Assembly: GCA_020205615.1 (NCBI GenBank)
Contig: CM035156.1
Span: 16,829,128-16,893,127 of the forward strand
Source: Panax quinquefolius
Taxonomy: Eukaryota; Streptophyta; Magnoliopsida; Apiales; Araliaceae
Length of the DNA: 64,000 nt
Direction of reading: 5' to 3'
Part shown: positions 36,331 to 49,679 of the stretch, piece by piece
Layout: every line of letters starts with the position of its first letter
How positions within the stretch are numbered: position 1 is the stretch's first letter
Made by a program: the position numbers and the translations under genes
The notes under the pieces: model-generated
Database searches by the model: none
Told to the model about the DNA's origin: nothing
The model's input: only the letters and a program-made list of their open reading frames with translations

Positions 36331-38052
36331 TGAACATTTATATGTATATGTTTACTAACTAATGCTTTGAGTTGATTCTTGATTAACATTATATTGAGTT
36401 CTTTGAATAATACTTATTTAAATATTATATACAAATAAAAATGGATACTTATTAATTACGATGCAGTTATCTTGAATTAATCTAATTATGCTTATAATTA
36501 TATTTTTATATTAATAGTCACTTGTTAACCATTTGCTTACATTCTTACAACAATTAGCATTTAAATGCCCACAAACCCATTATACTTGGTTGTTTTTAAT
36601 ATAACAAGTAAATTGAAAATATTTTTTATCCTATGGTTACTAAATAAACATGTGTAGAGTTACTTGCTACATCAATTTTATTCTTGTATAATGTTGATAT
36701 TATTAATGTGCAATATTTGATTAATTTATATTGGTTTGTTTTATTATGATGGAAATTAATTGCTACATTGGTTACCTTCATACAATCTGTTATAATTTAA
36801 TTGCTAACAAAAACATTAAACTGGTTGTTTCAATTGTAGAATGATAGTACAAATGTATTTCATTTTCTGGTTACTGACATTATATAGTTTGATTCTTGAT
36901 TAACATTGATTTAGTTGCATTATGCAATACATATTTTGTTTTCGACAATGGAGATGATTCTGTTTTGCTTTATTTCAATTAAGATGGGATCGATAAGAAC
37001 GAAAGACACCAACTTTGAAGTTCTTGGCATACTAGTTCCCTCAACTTGTTAGTTCGGAGAAATGCAAAACATGATATGCATCAGCATTACGGATGAACCA
37101 CAAACACAACAACATTGTCTATCAAATTTCACATAAAAATGACATTCCACCAATCAGATATCGGATGAAGCAACATTGAGATTCTTTATTGAAGTCAGTA
37201 AAAAATCATGAACAAGAAAAATTCCCAATCGATTATAGATATTGAAAAAGAAGCGGCCGCACAAAGAATCTTCAAGGTAACTTGACAAATATAGAAGAAT
37301 CATTGTTCACGATGTAACGCCAATCGAGATCAACACAAGGGAATTCAACACTAGTTACACTAAAGAACACAAGATTCCCAAATTGGAACGCAATATGCTG
37401 ATCAGCTTGCAATGAAAATTATGGAACAACAACGAGATAGACAACATGACAAATCATACACAGAAGAACGATATGATGATGTAATAACAGATCCGAATGA
37501 ACGTGAAGTAAAATTACATCAAACCTATAAAGACAAAAAAATCCTATCACAATCAATGAGGCTGCATTCAATCAAGAAAAATAGACAACATAAAGTTCAA
37601 CGAATGTCATGAGAGACTTTGTCTTTGAGTGTGCGTAGATGATGAAAATTGCAAATAGAAGATGAGAGCATCAAGTATTCAAAAAACCAAATTGCTCAAG
37701 GTGAGGGAATTCAATGACATTCACACGTGTTTAGTCAACGTATTGCTGAGAGACCACAGACAAGCAAATAGTGAGTTGGTCAGCGAATGCATAATGCATA
37801 AATTAACAAATTTGAAGAAAATATACACACCAACCGATATTGTCGAGGACATGATGACAGAATATAATGTGTCTATCTCTTACCAAAAAGCATGGAGATC
37901 GAAGGAGAAAGCGTTAGAAAAGGTAAGAGGAAATCCACACGACTACTCATTGATCCCATCACTGGTTACACGTCTTGCGAGAAAACAAATCCGTAAACAA
38001 TTTAAAACACATTATTATTTTTCATGATTAGTTGATTACTCAATTCAACCGA

Positions 38053-38850
38053 TTTGGTTGCTATAATGTGCATTGGTTACCTACCTCATATTTATAATTT
38101 TAAATGAGTTCTACTGATTTTTTATATTAATGTTTACTCAAAGAAATACATTGGTTCTTTATCGTAATGCAAATCGCTTATTACTTGCTTAATGATATCT
38201 TGATTCTTCAGATATCAATATATTGTTTTTTTATAATGTTGTCTTTATTCTTGAAAACATTATACTATCTAATCTTTGTCTTAGTTCTTGTAAGACAATA
38301 TATTTGATTCTTTCTAATGCTATATTGGTTAATCTCTCGCTGCAATCGTTGGTTAATGCATAATGATATCTTAGTAATCAGATAAAAAATATGTTGTTTA
38401 TCGTATAATGTTGTCTTGATTCTTGAAAAACATTATACTATCTAATGTTGTATTAGTTCTCGTAAGCAAATATGTTGGTTACTTTGTAACATTATCTTTG
38501 CCTAATGTTTTATTGATTCTCGACTAATCTCAGATTAGTTCTCGTGTAACAAATATATTGATTCTCGATTGTAAACAATATATTGAGTTATTGATTAGTT
38601 CTTGATAACAATATATTCCTTCTTGCTTTTGATTCTTGCCTAATGTTTGATAATTGGTTACCGATTTAATGTTGACTTGGATCTTGACATTAAATACATT
38701 GTTATCGCTCACTACTCTTGTCTTGTTTTTCAGTATAAAATTATATTGTCCAATGCTGTCTTGGTTACTGTATGACAATAATTTGGTTACTGTCTAATGA
38801 TGTCTTGGTTACTTTGTAGCATTATACTACTTATAATTCTATTGATAATG
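38053..38850 (+). repeat. GGTTACT repeat block 2, in a transposase spacer
   Basis: The same family occurs with many TTGGTTACT, TTGATTCTTG and ATTAGTTCT variants around AATATATTG and TAATGTTGTCTTG words. It separates two conserved transposase islands, so it is likely intronic and in sense with that gene. Confidence 0.7.
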
Positions 38851-39699
38851 TTGATGTTTTATAACAGGTTCCGTCACAGCTCTTGAGTTGGAAACAAATG
38901 CTCGTTTCAAATATTTATTCTTTGCCATAGGAGCATCCATTCAAGCATGGCATCATTGCTTTCCAATTATTGTAATCGATGGCACATTCATACAATCAAC
39001 TTACGAAGGGACAATCTCGATAAGTTAAGCACACAAGATGCAAACCAAACATTGTTCCGATTGCTTTTGCGAGTGGTCGACAAATAAAAATGAATTATCT
39101 TGGAGATGGTTTTCATGAATTTAAGAACTGCTTGTGGAGTAAGGGAAGGCCAATGCATTGTTTTAGATAGACATGAAGCAATAATACAAGGATCAATTAT
39201 GTGTTTCCGGATGTCATGCATGCTTCCCATACATACCATATATCTTGAAAAATATAAAAATAGATTCAAAAGAGAGAGAGAATAACTTAAACAAGCTTAC
39301 AACGGGGCATGTAGAGCATATGACATTGAACAATTCAACAAACACATGGCTGAACTTGATGCCATTGATCCTCGAATAAGGACATATTTGGAGGAAGAGG
39401 TCAAGTTGGAAAAGTGCACCAGGCTCCATGGGACTGTAAGCAGATACTCAACAATGACTTCAAACACAGCCGAATCTATTAACAACACAATTAATATGAT
39501 TAGGGATCTTCCAGTTGCAACAATGATTGAATGCCTACGTTGCCTGGTTCAAAATGGTATTTCACAAACAAACAAGCGACCTATCAACATTCACAACACT
39601 TTCCACAACAAATTGAAGAAGGATTGCAATCTAATATCATTAAATCAAGGAAACTTAAGGTAACAAATACAAATTATAATTTATTGCATTAATTTTTAT

Positions 39700-40390
39700 A
39701 TTGTATTTATTCTTGAATAATCTTTCTTGATTCTGCATAATATTACTAATTAATGTTGAATTGTTTCTTGACTAATCTTGACTTAGTTACTCATTTAAAC
39801 TATAATATTTACTGACTAATACTGACTTGTTTACTGATTAATGATAACTTGGTTACTATGTAATATTATATTGGTTACTAACCAATACCTAATTGCTTAT
39901 TGCAAAACATTATAATGGTTACTTGACACTTTGATTTGGTTCTCGTGTATCATTAGACTTTGATTACTTATTAATCTTTTTTCTTCTTGCATAATATTAC
40001 TAATTAATGTTGAATTGTTTCTCGTCTAATCTTCGATTTGGTTCTTGTCTTACACTATAATATTTACTAACTAATAATAACTTGTATCAAGGCTAATGGT
40101 AACTTGGTTACTATGAAATATTATATTGGTTGTCAATTAATACTTAATTGCTTATTGCATATCATTACAATGGTTACCGACTACTGCTGAGTTGGTTACT
40201 ATATATCATTACATTGGTTACTAAGTGATACTTGTTTGGTTACTCTTAATAATTAAAATGATACTGCTGAGTTGGTTATTGATAGTATCATTATATTAGT
40301 TTACTAATTGATGCTTATTTGGTTACTCTGTATAATTATAATGTTACTGCTAAGTTGGTTAATGCTTAGTTACTTGTTTTGTAATTATAA
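39700..40390 (+). repeat. GGTTACT repeat block 3, in a transposase spacer
   Basis: Units such as TGGTTACTATGTAATATTA and TAATACTTAATTGCTTATTG recur, plus orientation, between the catalytic region and the SWIM region. Confidence 0.7.
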
Positions 40391-40690
40391 CATTGAGTTG
40401 TTTGATTTAATATGTATTCTTTTTTCAGATAATGAAAATGATTCCAGTTGTACTTTATTCTAACAACAGTTAATTTGTGATGTAGGTTGAGACATCAAAC
40501 TTAGTGATTTTTACTGTTTACGATGTCGTCAAACAATATATTGTGGACATTGACCAAAGAACATGCACATGTGGAAAATTTCAGTACCATGAGATGCCAT
40601 GTCCGCGTCTTCTTCTTTGTTATGAAAGCAAGCGAAATTTGAGTCATTATGATTTTTGCTCAAAAATACTATAAAACAACTTTGATTCTA

Positions 40691-41960
40691 CACATATTCA
40701 AACTTCAATCATGCCGTTAGATGACAAAGAAAACGGGATGTACGGAAAGAAGTAAGAAATATGGTTTTAAAACCACCAACACAAGAAGACCAAATTGGAA
40801 GACCAAAAGTAGGGAGAGTACAAACACGGATCTGAAATCAAAATTCAAAACAAATGCGTGAAGTGCGAGAGAAATGACACAACGAAAAAACACGCAATAA
40901 TCCCCTGTTTTAAGACCAAAAAAACCACGATATAATGCATTTACATTAAGAGTGTAGATACATGTATATATATATATATATATAATTGTTTACTATCATT
41001 AACCATAAACCACATAGATGGTAACATTTTGATTTTGTCTGATAACCAACATTTTTATTGATTAAAGAATTTGATTTACTGATTCATTATGAGTTGCCAA
41101 TACAATTGGGAACCCACAAAAGTACCTTTGTTTACTTGACAATTATTCCAAATATAAATTGTAAATTATTTGGTTACTAACATAAAGTCAAATGGTTACT
41201 CTTATATACCAATTTGGATACCAACCTAACATCTCAAAAATATATTTAATTTAATATGATAGTTATACAAATGACCATCATATATAAAAATGAAATCTCT
41301 TAATTAAAATTAATGTGTTTCCATCATGATGATACACTAAAAAACACACATACATTTAACAATTCATAACATTCGTGATACAAATTTATAAATGCGTTTG
41401 ATACAAACTAAAACAAATATTGTTAACATATATTTATGTTAACTCGATATATAATGATTTTATCAAATTTTATTACAATTTGTTTACTTGTATAAACATA
41501 ATATGGTGACCATAAGAGTAAACTATTTGGTTACTTATTTGTTATAACAATAAACAAAATATAACAAATAGGTAACCAAATATTTAGATAACAATCACCA
41601 AAGTAATTTTTTTGTTAACTAATGTATACTCTCACCTATACATTTAACAATAATTATATGTCCCGATACATTTAACAACAGATTATATATCCTGAAACAA
41701 TATTGTATATCTCATTTACTATCAAAACATTAGTTTGGTTACCCTTTTATATATATTTGGTTACCAAATTGTATATTTCAATATAATGTAAAGAAACACA
41801 CCTTTCAAAACGAATCAAATACCAACAACACACAAAATTAATTCCAAAACTGATATTATAATAACATATGAAATCCCATCTATATAAGATTCAGTAATCA
41901 TCCTTAATGAACCATACAAAATTGTTGTGTGTATTAAAAAATAAAAATACAGAACACAAT
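40691..41960. other. Spacer between convergent MULE-2 genes; no gene seen
   Basis: A (TA)n run lies at 40964-40984. Scattered GGTTACT and AGTAACC words occur on both strands, for example at 41170-41230 and 41510-41580. This is where the repeat orientation begins to change from plus to minus. It should hold both 3' UTRs. Confidence 0.5.
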
Positions 41961-43079
41961 TCATACTGACAACACAACAATATCTGAACTAATAAAAATC
42001 TGGAACAAATCTTCCTGGAAATTCTCTGTCAGTCTCATATCCCTCCAATTGTTTGTTCCTTCCATGCATATATAAGTTTGTGCATAACTTCTTCCGATAT
42101 TGCGCAATGGGGAATGGAATAGGAATTTCATCAATCTTCTGATGAATGACATGCTCGGCAAAAACAAATTGTGAACAACCCATGAATCAATCGTACTGAT
42201 AAATGCACAAAAGATAACCAAAATCAATACTAGAATCAACCTATATATAACACATATCGGTTTTATACAATAACCAAATATTTACAACATAGTAACCAAA
42301 ACAATTATATGATAAGAACCAAAATAATTAAATATAATAATTCAAAATTGAAAACAATGTAACCCTTACCCATCCACTTGTTCAGAACCTCTCGCAAATT
42401 CTAACTCAATTATGTCATCTTCCTGCGCTTATTGCGATACGGTTTCATTTGCTAAAGTCAATGTCACTCCTATCCTCCAAAATCCAATCTTGTGCAATAA
42501 AGTGGGAAGAATAAATATATAAGGTTCACAAACATTCATGATTTTTGTTTGCATGAATTTTCTTTTGAGAACGCAGAGAATTATAAGCAGCTAGACGCCT
42601 CGATGCACATCAAACGTTAACAAAACCAATGGTCCTGATGACATATGTATGGGGAACAAAACATAGTCAACATTTTCCCATGGTGTGTTTACATCCATAA
42701 ACAAATCCATGAATGTAATCAATGACATCACCTCCCGCACAACAACACACGCTTATACTGCATTTTTATTTGTATACTCTTCTTGAAGAGAGGTCATCTT
42801 GGCATGGAACCAACAATCAGTAGTCGTTGCCCTTATATGCACAAATGATCGTAATGTCCGCCAATTTACTGAAGTAATATAATGCAACATTGATATCTTT
42901 GAACAAAAAAAAAATATTAATAGTGTTGAAAAATAACATTATGTAATCAATGTAACTAAACATCATTAACGCTTAGTTACTTAAACATCTAAATAATGTA
43001 ACCAGTAATTATAAAAACATAATTTAAAAAAAAAAACATAAACATGTATGATCTTAACCAACACACACACACATATATA

Positions 43080-43830
43080 TATATATATGATAAGAACCAA
43101 ACAATTATATAATAGTAATCAAACAGGTTGTAATATAATAACCAAACAAAGAATATGATAGTAACAAAAGCAGGTTATATGACATTAACAAAACAAATAT
43201 ATGATAAGAACTAACAACTTTTATCATAATAACCAAAACATGTTTATATATCAACATATCGGTTTATATGATGGTAACAAAAAACATATATAGAGCATAC
43301 ATAATAGTAACTAAACAATTATATAATAAGTAACCAAACAACTTGTAACATAGTAACTAAACAAAGAATATAATAAAGAATAAAACAGTTATATGACAAA
43401 GAATAAAAAAGCAGTTATATGACAAGAACTAACCACTTATATCATAAAGAACCAAAACATGTTTATATAAGAACATATCAATTTATATGTTGGCAACCAA
43501 AACATATATAAAACATATATCATAGTAACTTGAACAATTATATAATAGTAAACAAATAGTTGTATATTAGTAACCAAACAAAGAATATAATAATAACAAA
43601 ACATATATATGATAAGAATCAACCACTTATATCATAAAGAACCAAAACATGCTTAAATATTAACATATCATTTTATATGATGGTAACCAACATATATATA
43701 AAACATTTATGATAGTAACTAAACAATTATATAATAGTAACCAAATAGTTGTATGATAGTAACAAAACAAATTATACGACAAGAATAAAAGATATATATA
43801 CAATAACTTGACACTTATTAAAGCTATTTA
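43080..43830 (-). repeat. GGTTACT repeat block 4 (minus orientation), in the ULP1 gene
   Basis: On the plus strand the motif reads AGTAACCAAACAATTATATA with units of about 20-25 bp, so it runs in the sense direction of the minus-strand ULP1 gene. It lies upstream (in gene terms) of the protease core, in a probable intron. Confidence 0.75.
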
Positions 43831-44070
43831 CTTAAACAAATAAATAATGTAACCATAAATATAGAAACATAATTTTAAAAAAAAGAATTCACATCATCGT
43901 CAACCATTGCCTTCAGAGTCTTTAATTTATAAAACCACATTTTAGATGAAATTGGGATGAACCCAAATACAAAAGAAGTTCGATAATGTCATTCTTCCCG
44001 TGAAATTTGTCCGTCCTTCAATATAAAAACATATTAGTATATCGTTGACATTAGCAATCACCATGTTAAT

Positions 44071-44075
44071 ATACA
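44071..44075. repeat. Left target duplication of the solo LTR
   Basis: ATACA precedes TGTGAGAGACCCC and recurs at 46498-46502 after GGGGCGTCACA. Confidence 0.88.
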
Positions 44076-46497
44076 TGTGAGAGACCCCGATTTTATTAAT
44101 AAAGATTTAAATTTGGTCGAATAATTTTTTAATATTATGGTGTGAATTTGAGATAATATTATAGTTGTGGGTAGTATTTATAAATTTTGCAAAAGTATGC
44201 AAGTGGTTATATTATATTCGATTGGTCGGGAATATTCGGTTTAGCGGGAATATTCGTATAACTACCAATCATTGGTGGACCCTAGCAATGTAATTATTAT
44301 TGTCGGATTGAGAAAACGACAAAAATATTTTATTAAAATAACGGCGGAAGTTTTACTGTTGATATCTTGTTGAACTACTTTCAGAGTAGTAAAAGTACGA
44401 TGTCGTACGCAGGTCGCATAAGTAGCACACGGTATTGATTATTGATGCCTATGTGAGAAGTCACTCAGTTTTGATTCCATTATTGTCAATTAATAATATG
44501 AATTATTATAATGATAATGACGTTTTGTTTTATTCATATTATTAACGTAATAAAATGCGAAACATCTTTTATATAAAATAGAATACTTTATTAAAGTTAT
44601 TCTATAAATAGAATATATTATATTTTATTATGCGTAGTGTTGCATAGTATTTTGCGTAGTGTTTTGCATAGTATTGCATAGTGTTTGCATAGTAAAAATG
44701 TTTTTATATAAATAGAATATATTATATTTTATTTAAAAGATTTTTCTTTAAATATGGACCGTCAGATTAAAGTAAATCAATCTGGACCGCTTCATGGATT
44801 AGTTACTTATGCATTCCATTTTTCTATAAATAAGCTCATTCCTTCATTATTTTCTTTACAATTCATTGAAACTCTGAGAGAGAAATTATAGAGAGAAAGC
44901 TATAGAGAGAAAGTTATAGAAAGAAGAAGAGTATTCTCGCTACTTCACTACTTCTATATTCAGTTCTTTTTTACGGTGAAGGGTGTTATTCTTTCTTCTT
45001 GAAGAGAACTTCATTATTCCATTCATTATTATTCTGGCTGAATAACTTTGTAAAAGTGGCATACCCTATACATAACTTTTGTATGTGACATACCCTATAC
45101 TTGGTGAAATCCTTATGTTATTCCATTGCTTATTATTCATTGGAATAACTTTTGATAATGCTGCTTTTACCTATACTTGGTGACATTCTTCTATTATTCA
45201 TTGGAACATCCTGTCATGTGTTTTACACCTGACTGGTTCCGCTTTTATTATTCTCATTGGAACATCCTGTGCATGTGTTTTACACCGGACTGGTTCCGCT
45301 CTTTATCATTCTGTTGGAATATCCTATCTCATGTGTTTTACACCGATCCGGTTCCATCTTTATTATTCTCATTGGAACATCCCGCCTTGTGAATTTCACC
45401 CGACTTCGTTCCGTTATTATTATTACATTGGAATAACTTTTGTCATCAAATACTGCATGCATGGTGATTTCTTTTGTTATTCCATTCTTTATTATACCCA
45501 GTTGGTTAAAACTTTGCCTTCTATACTCCATGAAATTAGTAGAATATCCTTGATATTTGCGTTTCATCCAATATCTTTTCATGGAAATATTCTTCTGATC
45601 ATTCTTGAATTTTACTCTACGAAACAGTATCATGTTGACAATTTGGACGTTAATAATTCATGGATTAAATAATTCTTGAACTTGTTTTATTGAATTACTA
45701 TGTCATTGTCATCATCCTCATGTTATATTATGTTATCTTTTGGCTTACGTGCATAGATGAACTTAGTATGATTATGACCGAGGATCATTCGGTATAATCA
45801 CGACTTGATATAAATGATGTGACAAAAGTCCTCGGTGTCTGTAATGCAATGATGGATAGTTTTTGGTATGATTATGACCGGGGGTGATTCGATATAGTCG
45901 TGACCATTGATAATTTGATGAAAATCCTTGGCCGGTAATACGGGGATGATTAGTTGTGGTGGTTTATTTATTAAAATTTGAGTCTCAAATGATAAAAATT
46001 GATGAAAACCTTTTAAAACCTAAAAGATAGTAGACTTTATTCTCTACTTGACTCTTTTAATGGATTGCTTATTCATTGCAGCTTAAACCGGTTGTCTATT
46101 GTATTTTATCGGTTTAACACTTTGTTGAAGGCTAATGATAATTTATTCTCGCATTATCTTAGTCATAATATTTCTTCTTTGGGCTAGTTGAGCTCACCCT
46201 TTCTTTCACTTTTTCTTCGTGAAATGAGAACATAATTTTGACGAGTCGGGGAACGAAGTAATGGTCCGCAGGATAGCATTAGTAGTCCTCACTATTCGTG
46301 AAATAGTGTGATAATAGTTGTAATGAGGACTCCTTTTGAGTTTGTATAATATCTAGTAGAAAATATTTGTATTCAAACTCACGGTTTATGTCGTATTATA
46401 CACCTACGCTTATATTAATAAAATCGTATTTGAATTTATGTACCATGTAAGTGGCGACCCAAGATGGGTGACGTATACCTAATTTTGGGGCGTCACA
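44076..46497 (+). mobile_element. Solo LTR of gypsy family A
   Basis: A single 2422-bp LTR in plus orientation, TGTGAGAGACCCC to GGGGCGTCACA, is flanked by the exact 5-bp duplication ATACA and has no gag-pol beside it. This is the classical product of unequal recombination between the two LTRs of one element. A promoter TATA (TTCTATAAATAAG) lies at about 44821-44833, followed by a GAGAGAAA-rich leader. Direct repeats of about 65 bp (ATGTGTTTTACACC with TGGAACATCC) lie at 45195-45420. Ends and length match the 3' LTR of gypsy A1. Confidence 0.92.
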
Positions 46498-46502
46498 ATA
46501 CA

Positions 46503-46805
46503 CACTACCAAAAAGCAAATTTATTTGTTTCATAAAAAAACTATAGCATTGTTAACGAAAAAAACAAACCTTTTCACATTGTTAAGTCCTATTTTAAACC
46601 AATTTATTCAAACAACGCCTCTTCAAATTTGACGGCGTATCCATGCAAACCTTGGAAAATGCGAAATAACAATGAACTCTTTGACTAAAGACCCGTCGTT
46701 AGACGATAACCCAAATTACCCAAATGTTCTCAGATATGGAGATCGAGAACGACACTTTTAAATGTTCACGCATGTGTGCCGCTTAATCGACTTATCGACG
46801 CTTTT
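46503..46805 (-). other. ULP1-gene sequence between the two LTR insertions
   Basis: This 0.3-kb piece of the MULE-2 ULP1 gene is trapped between the solo LTR and gypsy B. The part adjoining gypsy B reads through in frame to the part beyond the element (56923 onward), which fixes the insertion point within an exon. Confidence 0.6.
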
Positions 46806-49493
46806 TGTAAGACCCCAAATTTTTTTTTAAATAAAAGGAATTTCCTTTATTTATTATTTTGAAATAGTAAGGGTTGATTTGATTAATGTGGATAGTTAAG
46901 GGTTAAATCATAAATATTTCAAAATAAGCAAGTGGTTATAAAATATTCATTTTTGTGGGGAATATTCGTTTGGTCGTGGAATATTCGCATCTTTGTCGGG
47001 AATATTCGTAAGACAAGTAGCGACCATGTGTGGCCCCATAACTGAAAAGCGATTGGATGAAGAAAACGACAAATATAAGTTGGTTAAAAATAACGGCATA
47101 GTTATTCTGAATAAGATTGTTGGAATACCCGGTGGTTAAAATACGATGTCTGGCGTGGTTGCACAAAGATTATTACCTGCAGTATTGCATGTAATTGTTG
47201 AATTATTGATCCTTACGTAAGAAGGCACTACTCGATAATTTTCACGATGAATTCTTATTCAATATTTTATTTTATTGATTCAATAATTCTGCGTTGATAT
47301 TTTATATTATTCTTTGTTCAATAATTGTCACCGCATTATCTCCATTATCGGATCAATAATTCATATTATTTGAATAATATTATTAGATAGCATTATTGGC
47401 AATGTCTAGAAAGTTACATCGAGGAGAGGTTTGGTCACCTAATTGCGGCGCCAAAGATGAGAGAAATCCTTATCTGAAAGCCCCTCTTTCCACGAGGAAC
47501 TACCGGTTGTCATAATTGTGATTACAGTAATATTATTTGTGAATAATTAATTATTGATTCATATGATAAAGAAATATTTATTTTATGTGGATATAAATGA
47601 TGGATTTATTTATGTGGTTATAAATGAAGAAATTTTGTTGAGGTGTTTTATCGAGTATTTTATCGGATTGGAGGTATTAAAAAATTAAATCGGGGTTTTG
47701 AGATATATTGCGGGGTTATAATTTTTAATCCGACCGTTGGATTGTGGTAATTTTTGGGTATGTTATACATACATAAGTTGAGTATATGTCCACAAATTTT
47801 GAACCGTTAAAATGCACGAATGATTTGTTATGAATTTTAAGAGGTGTCTCGATTAGGAAATTAGGGTTATAATTAATTTTGGTGGAAAATTCTAGAATTG
47901 AGTGGGCCCCACTTGTGGTTGGTGAAGAAATGTGCTGAATTTTATTTCAAATGTGGTGGGTGGCAATAGTAGCGAGTAAAAAGCCATCAGTGTAGTTGTC
48001 GAAGTCTGCTTCTACGGCTAACATTTTCCTATAAATAGAGGCTAAGTTAGAATTGAAAATCACACCAGAAACAAAGTTTTCTCTCTTTCTCTCTCTATAT
48101 TATTGAGCGTATTTTGTGAGTATTTAGATACTTTGAGAGTTCTTTGTTCAATCTAAGTTTCATTCAAGATCACTTGAGCCTTTCCTTCCGGTCTTGATTC
48201 TTTGAGGTAAGGGATATTATTTTTTTTCGTAATGATATTATTTCTTCAATATCATTATGCTGAAATGTTGATCTGAGGTTTTTATCAAATTTGGAACTTT
48301 TTCATGTCGGGGTTACTATTCATGAGTTCTTATTCACGAGTTACTATTCATGAGTTACTATTCACGATTCTTATTCACGAGTACTATTCATGAAGCGTGA
48401 AAATATTTTTTTGTGGAATTTCTATCTTTTGGTGTCGAGTTACTTATTCACGTATACGGCCTTATTCACGTATATATGGCACTATTCACGTATCTCGGCA
48501 CTATTCATCGAAAAATAAAATTTCTTCTTTTCGTCCAAAATATCTATTCGCGGATACTAGCTTTGATTGTATCCATGTTTTGATCATTCTTGAATTTTAC
48601 ACCACTATGATTATTTTGAGGTATTGTTGGACATGGATAAAACAAAGTACGAATCATTAATCCTTAATCCTTGTCATTTTGTTTCACCGGATTCGTTCTT
48701 TAAAATATTTTTCATCATCCTCGGTCTTAAATGATGATATTATTGAATATCTTTGGCACAGTAGTGCAAAAGATGAATGATTTCTGAAGAATATCTTTGG
48801 CACGTAGTGCAAAAGATGAGCAGTGTTTAAATGAACATGACCAATCGATGAATATCTTTGGCACAGTAGTGCAAAGATGAGCAGTGTTGAGATGAACATG
48901 ATCGATCGATGAATATCTTTGGCACATAGTAGCGAAAGATGAATGTTTGATTTGAGATGAATATTGATTGATGTTACGAGGATAAAATATTGATGATGGA
49001 TTGTTAAATTCATAGATTATAGTAGATTTCATTCTCTACGTAACTCTTCTATGAATTATTATTTCCGCTGCGAATATTGATCTGAAACTTGTTGTCTATT
49101 GTATTCTATTAAATTTTTCCCTGTTGAAGACTAACGATAATTTGTTGTATATTATCTTAGTCATAATATTCTTTACTGAGCTAGTTGAGCTCACCCTTTT
49201 TCTCTTTTGTTCCATTCTTCTCGGGAGGCGAGAATATAAATGCGAGTACGCAGTCTGGGGTATGGAATGAAGGTTTTAGAAAGGATTGTTTAGTAGTCCT
49301 CACCATTTTTGTAAAATAATGTATCAATAAATGTGATGAGGATTTATTTGAGTTTAAATATTATCAGAAGATAATATTTGTATTTAAACTCACGCTTTCT
49401 TGTTGTAATAATAAAGTTGTAGTTGTTTACTTCGCACCATGTATTGACAACTTTCGGAATGGGTGATGTATACCTATATTTTTGGGCGTCACG
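46806..49493 (+). repeat. 5' LTR of gypsy B (LTR family B)
   Basis: 2688 bp. A promoter with CCTATAAATAGAGGC lies at about 48029-48043. Beyond it are an array of TTACTATTCATGAG/TTATTCACGAG words (48310-48500) and four copies of a ~62-bp repeat containing ATATCTTTGGCACAGTAG (48740-48950). Its partner is 54267-56922. Confidence 0.92.
48310..48950 (+). repeat. Tandem arrays within the gypsy B 5' LTR
   Basis: Two adjoining arrays are present: short TACTATTCATGAG units, and four ~62-bp units built on GAATATCTTTGGCAC..GTGCAAAGATGA. Both arrays recur at matching places in the 3' LTR (55765-55945 and 56170-56385). Confidence 0.85.
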
Positions 49494-49495
49494 GT

Positions 49496-49506
49496 TGGTA
49501 TCGAGC
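49496..49506 (+). promoter_or_regulatory. Primer-binding site of gypsy B
   Basis: TGGTATCGAGC lies two bases beyond the 5' LTR. It resembles the initiator-methionine tRNA complement TGGTATCAGAGC with one base missing. It marks where minus-strand DNA synthesis would start. Confidence 0.8.
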
Positions 49507-49679
49507 TTAGGGATATGATCTCTGGCGGAGATCGGGAATAGAACTAGGAGGGAGAGACGAGTAAATCCTTCGCTAGTGTGTCCTACCTAAGCTTATTTGT
49601 TAGTTGGTCAAGATATATAGGATATTATGTGATATATTTATTTCCTTAATTAACCCTTGTTTTATGATGATGTTTGAGA

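Larger units (their letters stand above)
37412..40690 (+). pseudogene. mudrA: mudrA-type transposase of MULE-2, broken
   Basis: Coding islands are separated by repeat-filled, intron-like spacers. At 37480-37740 lies the N-terminal binding domain (VITDPNEREVKLHQTYKDK), frameshifted near 37610. The next island, 37662-38027, is well preserved: KVREFNDIHTCLVNVLLRD, then TPTDIVEDMMTEYNV and YQKAWRSKEKALEKVRG. At 38880-39020 the catalytic block HHCFPIIVIDGTFIQSTYEG holds the first Asp. At 39300-39663 follow YDIEQFNKHMAELDAIDP and NTAESINNTINMIRDLPV, with the third acidic residue. At 40530-40675 the SWIM-type finger reads CTCGKFQYHEMPCPR, where the final zinc-binding His is Arg. The gene is a decayed DDE transposase. 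The spacers at 38028-38870 and 39664-40480 are probably introns. Confidence 0.85.

Noticed and set aside
45177..45672. ORFs on both strands with repeated MCFTPDW-like blocks
   Set aside because: These arise from the ~65-bp tandem repeats of LTR family A and recur in every copy of that LTR; not protein-coding.
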